64,000 bases of DNA, taken from Asaia lannensis NBRC 102526. Lineage in GTDB: Bacteria > Pseudomonadota > Alphaproteobacteria > Acetobacterales > Acetobacteraceae. The notes beneath the pieces were generated by a model that worked only from the letters and a program-made list of their open reading frames with translations, was not told the DNA's origin and did no database searches. Of this stretch, positions 52,254 to 60,741 are shown piece by piece. Each line of letters begins with the position of its first letter. Positions within the stretch are counted from its first letter, which is position 1. Location of the stretch: the NCBI RefSeq assembly GCF_024054035.1, contig NZ_JAMXQU010000004.1, positions 235,746 through 299,745 of the forward strand, written 5' to 3'. The position numbers and the translations under genes were made by a program.

Positions 52254-54125
52254 ATGGCTGAAGAACACAGAAAGGTGCTGCCAGGCGCGCTGGCAGCCCT
52301 TGGTATCGTTTTTGGCGATATTGGCACCAGTCCACTTTACACCCTCCAGACCGTTCTGAACGATACCGGGGCAAGCGACCGCGAGACCTTTCTCGGCGGG
52401 TTTTCGCTGCTCGTCTGGACCATGATCATGGTTGTTGCGGTCAAATATGCGACCGTAGTCATGCGTGCCGACAACAAGGGTGAGGGCGGTATTCTGGCCC
52501 TCTTCTCTCTTGTCGGCGGGGCGTTCGGCAAACACTGGTATTCACGCAGCACGCTGCTCGCGGCAGCCGGGCTTTTCGGTGCGGCGCTCCTTTATGGCGA
52601 TGGCGCCATTACGCCGGCGATTTCGGTTCTGAGCGCTGTGGAGGGGATCGGGGTCGTTACCAAAAGCCTTCAGCCTTATATCCTGCCGATTGCAACGATC
52701 ATCCTGTTTGGCATTTTTGCCATTCAGCCTCTGGGTACCGCGCGCATCAGTGCCGTGTTCGGCCCGATCATGCTGGTATGGTTTCTGGCGATCGGCGGCA
52801 TCGGTCTTTTCTCGCTCATGCACGATCCGTCGGTTCTGGTCGGACTGGACCCGCTTTATGGGCTTCGGTTTCTTTACAAACATGGCGCCAACAGTCTGGT
52901 GATTCTTGGTGCTGTGTTCCTTTCGGTCACCGGCGCCGAGGCGCTCTACGCCGATATGAGCCATGTTGGGCGATCGAGCGTCAGGCTTGCCCTTGCCGTG
53001 ATCGTGCTGCCTGTGCTGGTGCTGAGCTATGCGGGACAGACGGCCTTTCTGGTGAGCCATCCCCAGGTGAAGGAAAACCCGTTCTTTGCGACGATGCCTC
53101 ATAGTCTCGTGTTGCCCATGGTGGTGCTCGCAACCTTTGCGACGATCATCGCGAGCCAGGCCATCATTACGGGGGCTTTCACGCTGACGCGTCAGGCCAT
53201 GCAGCTAGGCTGGTTTCCCAGCCTGAATATCCGTCAGACTTCCGACACCGAATACGGTCAGATCTATGTCTCCGTGGTCAACTGGGCGCTGATGATCATC
53301 ACGCTGCTCATCGCCCTGAGCTTCAAGAGTTCGGATGCGCTCTCGGGTGCCTATGGCACGGCTGTTTCCACAACCATGCTCATGACGACCCTGCTGATTT
53401 TCGATGTCATGCGCGAGCGCTGGAACTGGCCCTTGTGGAAAGCCGTTCCCGTCGTTGTGTGCTTTGCCGTGATCGATCTCGCGTTTTTCGTTGCCAATCT
53501 GCTCAAGATCGACAAGGGCGGCTATGTGCCGCTTCTGATCGGCCTGTTCATCTACATCATCATGACGACATGGCGGCGCGGCATCACACTCCTGCGTGCC
53601 GGACTTGCGCCGCTGGGTGAGTGTGCGGACAAGGTACTGACGCAGCTGCATGACGGGAAACTTATCCGGACGCCTGGTGCTGCGGTATTCCTGTCGCGTT
53701 ACGATGGCGTTCTGCCCCCTTTCGTGACGCGTCATGTCGCCGATTTCCATTGTCTGCCCGAGCACGTGGTGATCCTGAACGTGAAGTTCGACACCGTACC
53801 GCGTATTCCGGCGGATGAGCGCATGGCGATCAAGGATGCCGGAAACGGTGTGTGGACGATCAATGTCAAATTCGGCTTCGTCGAGATTCCCAATCTTTAT
53901 TACGTGCTAAGCCAGGTGAAAGAAGCCGGATGTGCGCTGGACCTCGATACCGTTGTGTTTTTCGCCGGAGATGACGACGTCGTTCCCGATCAGAAAAAGC
54001 CGAAAATGGTTGCGCCGCGCCGTATCCTGTTCGGATTTCTGTATCGTAATGCGGTGCGCGCCTCGGATCGCTTTACACTGCCGCGTGAGCGCCTGATAGA
54101 AATCGGTCATCAGGTCGGAATCTGA
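52254..54125 (+). CDS. kup: Low-affinity potassium uptake protein
   Basis: A 623-aa Kup/HAK/KT potassium-proton symporter. The signature near the start is ALGIVFGDIGTSPLYTLQT; GALLYGDGAITPAISVLSAVEG and the other of ~12 TM helices follow, and the last ~130 residues form the cytoplasmic domain (HVVILNVKFDTVPRIPADER). ATG 52254 follows GGGGAG. The length is that of bacterial Kup. It carries K+ into the cytoplasm, chiefly at low pH, which suits an acid-producing organism. Confidence 0.96.
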   Translation: MAEEHRKVLPGALAALGIVFGDIGTSPLYTLQTVLNDTGASDRETFLGGFSLLVWTMIMVVAVKYATVVMRADNKGEGGILALFSLVGGAFGKHWYSRSTLLAAAGLFGAALLYGDGAITPAISVLSAVEGIGVVTKSLQPYILPIATIILFGIFAIQPLGTARISAVFGPIMLVWFLAIGGIGLFSLMHDPSVLVGLDPLYGLRFLYKHGANSLVILGAVFLSVTGAEALYADMSHVGRSSVRLALAVIVLPVLVLSYAGQTAFLVSHPQVKENPFFATMPHSLVLPMVVLATFATIIASQAIITGAFTLTRQAMQLGWFPSLNIRQTSDTEYGQIYVSVVNWALMIITLLIALSFKSSDALSGAYGTAVSTTMLMTTLLIFDVMRERWNWPLWKAVPVVVCFAVIDLAFFVANLLKIDKGGYVPLLIGLFIYIIMTTWRRGITLLRAGLAPLGECADKVLTQLHDGKLIRTPGAAVFLSRYDGVLPPFVTRHVADFHCLPEHVVILNVKFDTVPRIPADERMAIKDAGNGVWTINVKFGFVEIPNLYYVLSQVKEAGCALDLDTVVFFAGDDDVVPDQKKPKMVAPRRILFGFLYRNAVRASDRFTLPRERLIEIGHQVGI

Positions 54126-54178
54126 CCCGGCCTTTTGCGATCTCCCCGGGAGCATCAACGTTTATCTACCCTCGCCTG

Positions 54179-54199
54179 CCTGCCGTTCCGGCTGGCAGG
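54179..54199 (+). terminator. Hairpin between kup and small secreted protein gene
   Basis: CCTGCC (54179-54184) and GGCAGG (54194-54199) form a 6-bp stem ahead of the next gene's ribosome site. It has the same CCTGCC/GGCAGG core as other hairpins here. Its role as terminator is uncertain. Confidence 0.3.
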
Positions 54200-54220
54200 T
54201 ACGACAGAAAGGACTATGTC

Positions 54221-54562
54221 ATGCGTCTTCTTCTCGGTGCCACGGTGATGGCAGCCAGTCTCGTCGTCGCGCTGCCTCAGGCAATGGCAGAGCCGGGCGG
54301 GTGCCTGAAATACGGTGCCGCAGGCGCTGTGGGTGGACATCTGGTCAATCACGGCGTGGTCGGCGCGGTCGGTGGCTGCGCGACGGGCATGTACAAGCGC
54401 CATGAATACCGCAAGGAGGCCAAGGCCAAGGCTGCGGCTTATGACAAGGAGCATCCGGGCGCCAAGGGCAGCTACGAAGAAAAAGCGACGGCTTACGATG
54501 TCGAGCATTCGACCCAGCCGGGTAAATCTGCCCCTTCGGACGATGCACAGCCCAAGAACTGA
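54221..54562 (+). CDS. Small secreted protein with glycine-rich segment
   Basis: A 113-aa exported protein. The signal peptide is MRLLLGATVMAASLVVALPQAMA. Next comes a Gly/Ala-rich stretch with two cysteines (CLKYGAAGAVGGHLVNHGVV and GAVGGCATGMYK), like the glycine-zipper type, then a Lys/Glu-rich helical tail. The ATG at 54221 has an AAAGGA ribosome site. It is followed by a strong terminator. It may be an envelope-associated or stress protein; no specific function is known. Confidence 0.75.
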   Translation: MRLLLGATVMAASLVVALPQAMAEPGGCLKYGAAGAVGGHLVNHGVVGAVGGCATGMYKRHEYRKEAKAKAAAYDKEHPGAKGSYEEKATAYDVEHSTQPGKSAPSDDAQPKN

Positions 54563-54616
54563 GCAATGTCGTTTTCATGACCCTGTAAGAGGGGCATGAA
54601 GATATCTGATGATCTG

Positions 54617-54660
54617 CCTCACTACCCGATTGTTGCAGTGCAATCGGTAGTGGGGCTTTT
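54617..54660 (+). terminator. Rho-independent terminator
   Basis: A long stem CCTCACTACC(C)GATTG paired with CAATCGGTAGTGGGG (one bulged C, loop TTGCAGTG) followed by CTTTTCT. It lies 55 bases after the small secreted protein gene. A second inverted repeat (CTATATTGGG / CCCGATATAG) follows at 54660-54710. Confidence 0.85.
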
Positions 54661-54839
54661 CTATATTGGGATCGATCGTTAATAACCGTTTCTGTTCTTC
54701 CCGATATAGCGATGGAATTGTAACTCGCGCGGCTTTTACCGCGAATTAATCGATATTTGAAAAGTAACGCATTGTATCCTGTGTCAAACTATGACAAGCG
54801 GTGATTCTCCCTCCGGTCTCCAGGATCGTCGCACCGTTC

Positions 54840-56021
54840 ATGTCTGTCACTCTGCCTTTTGCTCCCCCTTCATCGCAGCGCGGCCTGTCCACGATAGGCA
54901 TCGTTCTGAGAGATTTCAGGCTTGGCGGGAGCGAGCGCGTTGCGATCGGGCTGGCCAATTACTGGTCGTCCTGCGGTCTGGCCGTCGTGCTGGTCGTGGC
55001 GCGGGATCAGGGCCCACTCAAATCCCACGTTCATCCCAATGTCGGCATTATCGATTGCGGCATGAGCCCGCATATGGGTGACAAGATGCTTGCCTGGGCT
55101 CTGGCCTGGCAGGCTCGCAAATGCTTTGCGCGTTACGCGATCGATGCCTGTTACGTGCCGGGAAACAGCCATTGGCCGGTTCTGCCCGCTCTTGCCACGC
55201 TCGGTCGGTCCAGAAGGCCCGTCACACTGGCTCAGATCAGCTCGCCTGTATGTCGCGAAGGCCGTACGCGACTGGGGCAGATGCGTTATGACTGGCGCAT
55301 GCGCGCCCTGTTGCGTCATGCGGACCGTGTCACGACGCTGAGCGAACCGCTTGCTCATGAAACCATGGCCATCATCGGTTCCAAAATGGTGGATGTCGTG
55401 CCACTGCCAGCGCTGTGGGACGAGGAGGAGGGGCTCGTTCCTGTCCCCGATGAGGCCATGACCATTCTTGCAGCGGGAAGACTGACTGCGATCAAGGGTT
55501 TCGACGGGTTGATAAAGGCCTTCCGTCTGGTGCGTGACCGACATGCGAGAGCAAAGCTCGTGATCTGCGGAGAAGGGGAGGAACGACCGAGGCTCGAAGC
55601 CCTGATCGAAGAGCTCGATCTGACCGAGGCCGTCACTCTGACGGGCTATGTGCCCACCATACGCCCGTACCTTCAGCATGCCCGCGTCTTTACCCTTACA
55701 TCCCATCTGGAGAGTTTCGGCGCCGTTCTGCTTGAAGCGCTCGCGGCCGGTCGTCAGATTGTCGCAACACGGTGCTCGCCTGCGGTCGATAATCTGATCG
55801 TCTCGCCTCTCGCCGGTCGCAGTGTTCCCACGCGCGATGTTCCTGCTCTGGCAGATGCATTGAGCGCTATTCTCGACGAGGCACCGCCGCCATGCGAAAC
55901 GCTTGCACAGCTGGTCAAGCCGTTTCACGTTTCGCATGGCGGCAGGTTGTTCCTCTCGCTCATGCAGGCCGGACGGGACCGGGATGCCGGCTTCAGGAAT
56001 GGCATGAGGGCTGCTTTTTGA
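54840..56021 (+). CDS. Glycosyltransferase family 4
   Basis: A ~393-aa GT-B glycosyltransferase. The N-terminal acceptor domain contains GGSERVAIGLANYW; the C-terminal nucleotide-sugar domain has AAGRLTAIKGFDGLIKAF, ICGEGEERPRLEALI and the family EX7E motif (ESFGAVLLE). It builds a surface polysaccharide or lipid-linked sugar in the cytoplasm. The start is uncertain: ATG 54840 is used, and GTG 54801 is in frame, with no good ribosome site for either. A Wzx-like flippase gene follows after 33 bases, supporting a polysaccharide export role. Confidence 0.88.
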   Translation: MSVTLPFAPPSSQRGLSTIGIVLRDFRLGGSERVAIGLANYWSSCGLAVVLVVARDQGPLKSHVHPNVGIIDCGMSPHMGDKMLAWALAWQARKCFARYAIDACYVPGNSHWPVLPALATLGRSRRPVTLAQISSPVCREGRTRLGQMRYDWRMRALLRHADRVTTLSEPLAHETMAIIGSKMVDVVPLPALWDEEEGLVPVPDEAMTILAAGRLTAIKGFDGLIKAFRLVRDRHARAKLVICGEGEERPRLEALIEELDLTEAVTLTGYVPTIRPYLQHARVFTLTSHLESFGAVLLEALAAGRQIVATRCSPAVDNLIVSPLAGRSVPTRDVPALADALSAILDEAPPPCETLAQLVKPFHVSHGGRLFLSLMQAGRDRDAGFRNGMRAAF

Positions 56022-56054
56022 CAAAACCCTATTCTGCCGGTTTCCTGCCGCACC

Positions 56055-57395
56055 ATGTCATCTGACTCGTCGTCCGAGCATCGTTCGGCACTTCATCGCA
56101 TATTCAGCAATACCGGGTTTCTGGTTTCGAGCCGTATCGTCAACGCTCTGTGCAGCTTTGCCTATGTGGCATGGGCCGCTCATACGCTCGGACTGAAAAC
56201 ATTCGGCATTCTTCTGCTGATCACGACCTTCGTGACGCTGGTGTCGGACATGACGCATCTGCAGTCGTGGCAGACCCTGCTTCATTACGGAGCAGCTTCG
56301 TTCGAGGCGCGTGACAGAAAACGCTTCATGCCCATACTCGGGTACTGTATGCGCTCTGACATGATCAGCGGTCTGACCGGGCTGGTCGGCGGTGTTGCGG
56401 TAATTGCCGTTGCAGGCACGCCGCTTCTGGGCTGGTCGGCATCCGTAAAGCACGATGCATCATGGATGATGGCGACTGTCGCCTTTATGAACACCGGATG
56501 GTCGACGGGGATGATCCGGCTGAGCAATCGTTTCGGCCTTGCGGCATTATTCGATTTTGTTTCGACCTGCGTGCGCACGCTCGGCTACCTGATCGGGTAT
56601 CTCTGTCATGCGTCCCTGGAATTTTTTCTTTTCATCTGGTTTCTGCACCAGTTCGCTCTTTTTGCCGTCACGAGCCTTGGCGGGTTTGTGCTGTTCCGGC
56701 GTCAGATGGGGCGGGATATAGGCTTTTTTTCCTGTCTTTTATGTGCGGCCGACATACGGGGCATATGGGGCTTTACCCTGCGTGTAAGCGTGAACCAGAT
56801 ACTCGATGCCGTTTTCCGTCAGGGTGGAACGCTGATTATCGGTGCGATACTGGGGGCTCGGGACGTCGCAATCTACAGGGTGACCAAACAGATCTGCGAC
56901 GGGCTGGCCAAGCCGGCACAGATGATGATCCCAAGCCTTTATCCGGAATTCGTCCGTTTTCGCGATACGCAGAACTGGCAGGCGCTGCGCCATGTAACGC
57001 GCAGGCTGGCAGGCGTCATTATCGGGTTTTCTGCCCTGGCCATTCTGGTCGCCCTGCTGGCCGGGCGTTTCATCCTGAACCTGATGCTGCATGACAGCTT
57101 CATGCACGAGCAACTGATCATTCTGCTCATGGTGTTCAGTGCATTGCTGGAAGTCTGCATCATCCCGCTGGAGACCTTGCTTACGGTCATGGGGCGGCTC
57201 GCGATTATCCTGCGCTATCGTATCGGGGTGATTATTCTCTATTTTCTGGCCCTTTCGGGCCTGCTCACCCTGTGCGGTGTGACCGGCGCAGCCTTGGCAA
57301 GCGTCCTGTGTTCGTTGCTGATTTTTGGCCTGTGCCTCTTTCTGGCAGCCCGCTGGATGTCACCGCGCTGGGCGGCCCGTCACGGTATCGGCTGA
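56055..57395 (+). CDS. Wzx-like polysaccharide/lipid-sugar flippase
   Basis: A 446-aa membrane protein with about 12 hydrophobic helices, of the MOP/MATE polysaccharide transporter type (FSNTGFLVSSRIVNALCSFA at the start, ILDAVFRQGGTLIIGAILG in the middle). It probably flips a lipid-linked oligosaccharide to the periplasm. It follows the glycosyltransferase gene by 33 bases and is the only other polysaccharide gene seen here; no polymerase or further transferases are adjacent, so it is a small island rather than a full capsule cluster. Confidence 0.85.
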   Translation: MSSDSSSEHRSALHRIFSNTGFLVSSRIVNALCSFAYVAWAAHTLGLKTFGILLLITTFVTLVSDMTHLQSWQTLLHYGAASFEARDRKRFMPILGYCMRSDMISGLTGLVGGVAVIAVAGTPLLGWSASVKHDASWMMATVAFMNTGWSTGMIRLSNRFGLAALFDFVSTCVRTLGYLIGYLCHASLEFFLFIWFLHQFALFAVTSLGGFVLFRRQMGRDIGFFSCLLCAADIRGIWGFTLRVSVNQILDAVFRQGGTLIIGAILGARDVAIYRVTKQICDGLAKPAQMMIPSLYPEFVRFRDTQNWQALRHVTRRLAGVIIGFSALAILVALLAGRFILNLMLHDSFMHEQLIILLMVFSALLEVCIIPLETLLTVMGRLAIILRYRIGVIILYFLALSGLLTLCGVTGAALASVLCSLLIFGLCLFLAARWMSPRWAARHGIG

Positions 57396-57413
57396 ACTGC
57401 CCGAACGTCGCTC

Positions 57414-57674
57414 TCACGCTGTGCGTGAGGCGTCGTCGAGCACGAGATAGAGCAGGGCGGCGCAGCCCAGACAAACCGGTGTGACGAAGGCGCCCATAAG
57501 GTCTGCGCCTCCAGTCGTGTCGCTCAGAATGCCGAACGCCAGGCGATGGTCTGCGAATACGAACAAGCCGATATGAGAGGGCCAGAAATGTCTGAGAAGC
57601 CCCATTGCGGCCAGTAGCAGGCAAATCGCCCAGAGGCTCGTGCGAATGGCAAGGAGAGCGATACGTGACGTCAT
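57414..57674 (-). CDS. Small two-helix membrane protein
   Basis: An 86-aa protein with two or three hydrophobic segments (ALLAIRTSLWAICLLLAAMG; LMGAFVTPVCLGCAALLYLVL). It is convergent with the flippase gene, 18 bases apart. No family is recognised, and the ATG at 57674 lacks a strong ribosome site. Confidence 0.5.
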   Translation of the reverse strand: MTSRIALLAIRTSLWAICLLLAAMGLLRHFWPSHIGLFVFADHRLAFGILSDTTGGADLMGAFVTPVCLGCAALLYLVLDDASRTA

Positions 57675-57746
57675 GACGGGCTTTTGCCTTGCTCTGCTGA
57701 AAACGCGGTGCGGTGCAGGATATTGCATGGGTCATGGTGGAAACAA

Positions 57747-57771
57747 GGAACATCTCTGGCAGCTTTCCGTT
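57747..57771 (+). promoter_or_regulatory. Orphan EcfG-type promoter pattern
   Basis: GGAAC at 57747-57751, exactly 16 bases, then CGTT at 57768-57771: a perfect match to the EcfG consensus. It points rightward but the next gene is about 270 bases away, so it would drive a long leader or a small RNA. It could be chance, since a perfect match is expected about once in 64 kb on two strands. Confidence 0.35.
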
Positions 57772-57947
57772 CTCGCAGGACATCGTTCGGGCAGGCGCTT
57801 TGTGAGTGGGAAATCTGGAAAGTGATCAGCCGGTCCGATCGATGCTTTCAGGACTATGGGCTGTCATGCTCACAGGCTTTGCGGAACGGAAGGTCGGGAC
57901 AGCAGGACATGTATGAGACAGGTACAGAAAAGTGACGGGTTCCCGGT

Positions 57948-57961
57948 CTTGGCATGCCAAG
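57948..57961. promoter_or_regulatory. Perfect palindrome upstream of the MFS gene
   Basis: CTTGGCATGCCAAG is a perfect 14-base palindrome, about 78 bases ahead of the MFS start. It looks like an operator for a dimeric regulator; no regulator gene is adjacent. Confidence 0.4.
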
Positions 57962-58038
57962 GGAAATCCCATATGGCGCAGTAAAATCCAGTACTCGATA
58001 ATATTATTAAAAATACTGATTTCAGATATGGTGGAAGT

Positions 58039-59310
58039 GTGAGCGAAATACAGTCTGGACGCGTACCCAATAGTCATGGTGCAGGTCGCAAACCTTCGAA
58101 AAGCAGCGTCGCCGGACTGGATGCGACCAATTTCTTTCTTGCTGATGTGCAGGACGGGGTCGGGCCGTATCTGACCGTTTATCTGGCGAGCGCGCGTCAC
58201 TGGCAGGCAGGCCCGATTGGCATTGCGATGGCAATGACAGGCCTTGCAACGGCCCTGTGCCAGATACCGGCCGGATTGCTGGTGGATTCCACACGATACA
58301 AGCGTTTTCTCGTCGCGATCTCCGCCGTCATCACGGCGCTTGCCTGCATCATGATTATTGCTGTTCCCGGTATGGCACCGGTGCTGATTGCACAGATCAT
58401 GATGGGGGCCGCAGCAGCCGTCATTCCACCCGCGCTGGCCTCGATTTCGCTGGGGCTTGTCGGGCGTCGGCGTTTGCCGGCGCGTATAAGCCGCAATCAG
58501 GGGATCAATCATTTTGGCTCTTTTACCTCAGCGGCTCTCGCAGGGCTCTGCGGGCAGTATTGGGGGCTGAACTGGATTTTCTATCTCGTTTGTGGATCGG
58601 CGCTGGCCAGCGCGCTGGCCTTGTTGCTGATCCGCCCCAAAGAGATCGACCAGAAAGTGGCTCGTGGGAGCGAGGATGACTCCAGCGCGCCGCCCATGGC
58701 CATTGGCAAGCTGATCGGGCAACGGCCTGTATGGGTCTTTCTTTGCGCGATCGTACTCTTCCATCTGGGGAATGCAGCCATGCTGCCTTTCGCCGGTCAG
58801 GTCATGGCGAAAAGTCATCCGGGTGCGGAAACGGTCACACTGAGCGCATGTGTGATCGTTGCGCAATTCGTCATGATGCTTGTGGCCTGGGGGGTAGGGC
58901 GCGCCATGGCGCGCGGGATCGGGCGCAAACCGATCTTCCTGCTGGCTTATGCTATTCTGCCGATACGCGGACTGCTTTTTGCGTGGTTCGATGCGCCTTC
59001 AGCCATTATCGCCATTCAGGTACTCGATGGCATGGCTGCCGGTATTTTTGGCGTTATTGCTATTGTCATCGCCGCCGATCTGACCAATGGCACGGGGCGC
59101 TTCAATTTCCTGCAAGGCATGGTTGCGCTGAGTGTCGGGATCGGGGGAGGGCTGAGCAATCTGATCGGCGGCTATATTGTGCAGCTTGAAGGCTATCGCG
59201 CGGGGTTCCTGTCTCTCACTGTGATTGCAGTTCTGGCTCTCGTCTTCTTTTTCGTCATGATGCCCGAGACGCGTGATCCTGAGGATCGGGCCACGCCTGT
59301 TCCTGCCTGA
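58039..59310 (+). CDS. Major facilitator superfamily transporter
   Basis: A 423-aa MFS permease with about 12 TM helices. The loop after TM2 (GLLVDSTRYKRFLVA) is the family's motif A in degenerate form, and there is a charged central loop after helix 6 (KEIDQKVARGSEDDSS). GTG 58039 is preceded by GGTGGAAG. The transporter gene that follows begins 12 bases after its stop, so both are probably co-transcribed. The substrate is unknown. Confidence 0.85.
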   Translation: MSEIQSGRVPNSHGAGRKPSKSSVAGLDATNFFLADVQDGVGPYLTVYLASARHWQAGPIGIAMAMTGLATALCQIPAGLLVDSTRYKRFLVAISAVITALACIMIIAVPGMAPVLIAQIMMGAAAAVIPPALASISLGLVGRRRLPARISRNQGINHFGSFTSAALAGLCGQYWGLNWIFYLVCGSALASALALLLIRPKEIDQKVARGSEDDSSAPPMAIGKLIGQRPVWVFLCAIVLFHLGNAAMLPFAGQVMAKSHPGAETVTLSACVIVAQFVMMLVAWGVGRAMARGIGRKPIFLLAYAILPIRGLLFAWFDAPSAIIAIQVLDGMAAGIFGVIAIVIAADLTNGTGRFNFLQGMVALSVGIGGGLSNLIGGYIVQLEGYRAGFLSLTVIAVLALVFFFVMMPETRDPEDRATPVPA

Positions 59311-59322
59311 GGCATCATTATC

Positions 59323-60561
59323 ATGGATCAGCTGATACTCTGGTGCGCCTGCATATTTGCCATCGCAGGCCTTTTGTTCCGTCCCTTTGCACTGCCAGAA
59401 GCGCTCTGGACGTGCATGGCAGCACTCGTTTTGCCACTTGCCGGGCTAATCGGGTGGATGGATGCATGGCACGCCATAGGCTCGGGCAAGGAAGTCTATC
59501 TTTTCCTGCTCGGGATGATGATCCTGAGCGAAATCGCACGGCAGGAAAAACTTTTCGATTTTCTGTCTGCTGCGGCTCTCAAGCGGGCATCGGGATCGGG
59601 GCGTATGCTTTTCCTGATCATTTTCGGCGTAGCTATCGTCACGACGGCCTTTCTCTCCAATGATGCGACGATCATCCTGCTTACGCCCCCAGTACTGGCC
59701 CTGGCCGAAAAGGCCGAGATCGATCCTTTTCCCTCGCTTCTGGCCTGTGCCTTCGTGGCCAATGCCGCGAGCTTTCTTCTGCCAATAAGCAATCCAGCCA
59801 ATCTGGTGCTCTATGGAGGTGCGCCGCCGAGCCTCCTGCCATGGCTGGGGCGCTTTCTGCTGCCATCCTGTATGGCGATCGGTGTGAGTTTTGTGATCCT
59901 GTACGCGATGGTGCGTCGCGATATCGATGTCGCTTTTCCGGATACCGCGCCGCTTCCGGATCTGGATCGCATAGCGCGTTTCACTGCGCTGTCGCTATTC
60001 GGGATCGGCGTTGCTCTTACGCTCGTCTCATTCCTGCACGGTTCGCTCGGCTGGGCTACGGCGCTTTGCGGGATGGGACTTGGCTGCGTTGTAACGGCAT
60101 TGCGTCGACGCTCTCCCATGTCCGGACTGCGTGAGATTTCGTGGTCGGTCTTTCCACTCGTGGCGAGCCTGTTCATTCTCGTGTTCGCTGTCGAAAAGAG
60201 TGGGCTGATCACGATATTGACCGGTGCAATACGCGTCTGCGGCGAAGGGCTCGGTGGTATCATGGCAGCCGGGTTCGGTCTGGCTGTGCTGAGCAATGTC
60301 ATCAATAATCTTCCGTCGGGCCTGCTTGCGGCCCAGATGGCCCCCGCTTTTGCAGGACATGGAACGGGGCTGCAGGATGCTCTTCTGATCGGTGTCGATC
60401 TCGGTCCCAATTTCACGTTGAGCGGGTCTCTGGCGACAGTGCTCTGGCTGATCATCCTGCGCAGAAACGGGCTCGATATGAGCTACTGGCGTTTCATGCG
60501 CTTCGGTGTTGCGTTGACCTTGCCCGCTCTGGCGGCTGCGCTGGCCGTTCTGGCGCTCTGA
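59323..60561 (+). CDS. ArsB/NhaD-like ion transporter
   Basis: A 412-aa IT-superfamily carrier with about 10-12 TM helices. Signatures are LLGMMILSEIARQEKLFDFL, ATIILLTPPVLAL, SNPANLVLYGGAPPSLLPWL and, in the second half, NVINNLPSGLLAA and DLGPNFTLSGSLATVLWLI, which pair with the first-half repeat. These are shared by arsenite effluxers and Na+/H+ or dicarboxylate carriers. No arsR or arsC is near, so arsenic resistance is not established. It follows the MFS gene by 12 bases. Confidence 0.82.
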   Translation: MDQLILWCACIFAIAGLLFRPFALPEALWTCMAALVLPLAGLIGWMDAWHAIGSGKEVYLFLLGMMILSEIARQEKLFDFLSAAALKRASGSGRMLFLIIFGVAIVTTAFLSNDATIILLTPPVLALAEKAEIDPFPSLLACAFVANAASFLLPISNPANLVLYGGAPPSLLPWLGRFLLPSCMAIGVSFVILYAMVRRDIDVAFPDTAPLPDLDRIARFTALSLFGIGVALTLVSFLHGSLGWATALCGMGLGCVVTALRRRSPMSGLREISWSVFPLVASLFILVFAVEKSGLITILTGAIRVCGEGLGGIMAAGFGLAVLSNVINNLPSGLLAAQMAPAFAGHGTGLQDALLIGVDLGPNFTLSGSLATVLWLIILRRNGLDMSYWRFMRFGVALTLPALAAALAVLAL

Positions 60562-60637
60562 TCTCCAGGCATTTGTGCGGGCGGGGTGTGCGTGGATGCC
60601 TGCCGGTGACGCTGTAGTTACGTTCTGTTCACAGGCA

Positions 60638-60662
60638 GGAACACGCTTTCGGTTGTGTCGTT
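60638..60662 (+). promoter_or_regulatory. EcfG-type promoter in front of DUF2252 gene
   Basis: GGAAC at 60638-60642, 16 bases, CGTT at 60659-60662: a perfect match to the alphaproteobacterial general-stress sigma factor consensus. It sits 79 bases ahead of the DUF2252 start, within a 180-base gap. Confidence 0.6.
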
Positions 60663-60741
60663 TGATGTCTAACAGATCGAACTGCGATATCTCCGGGCTG
60701 CATTGGCCCGGAGCTCTGTCCACTGCCCGGAAAGCAATGTC

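Larger units (their letters stand above)
57675..58038. other. Intergenic region before the MFS gene
   Basis: No convincing gene is seen. It contains a perfect EcfG-type promoter pattern at 57747-57771 and a 14-base perfect palindrome at 57948-57961. The last 40 bases before the MFS gene are AT-rich and probably hold its promoter. Confidence 0.6.

Noticed and set aside
54660..54710. Riboswitch-like structure from the inverted repeat CTATATTGGG / CCCGATATAG
   Set aside because: A single imperfect stem with a large loop; no conserved riboswitch core was recognised, and the downstream gene is a glycosyltransferase.
59323..60561. Arsenic resistance operon
   Set aside because: The carrier resembles ArsB but equally Na+/H+ antiporters; no arsR, arsC or arsH is nearby.
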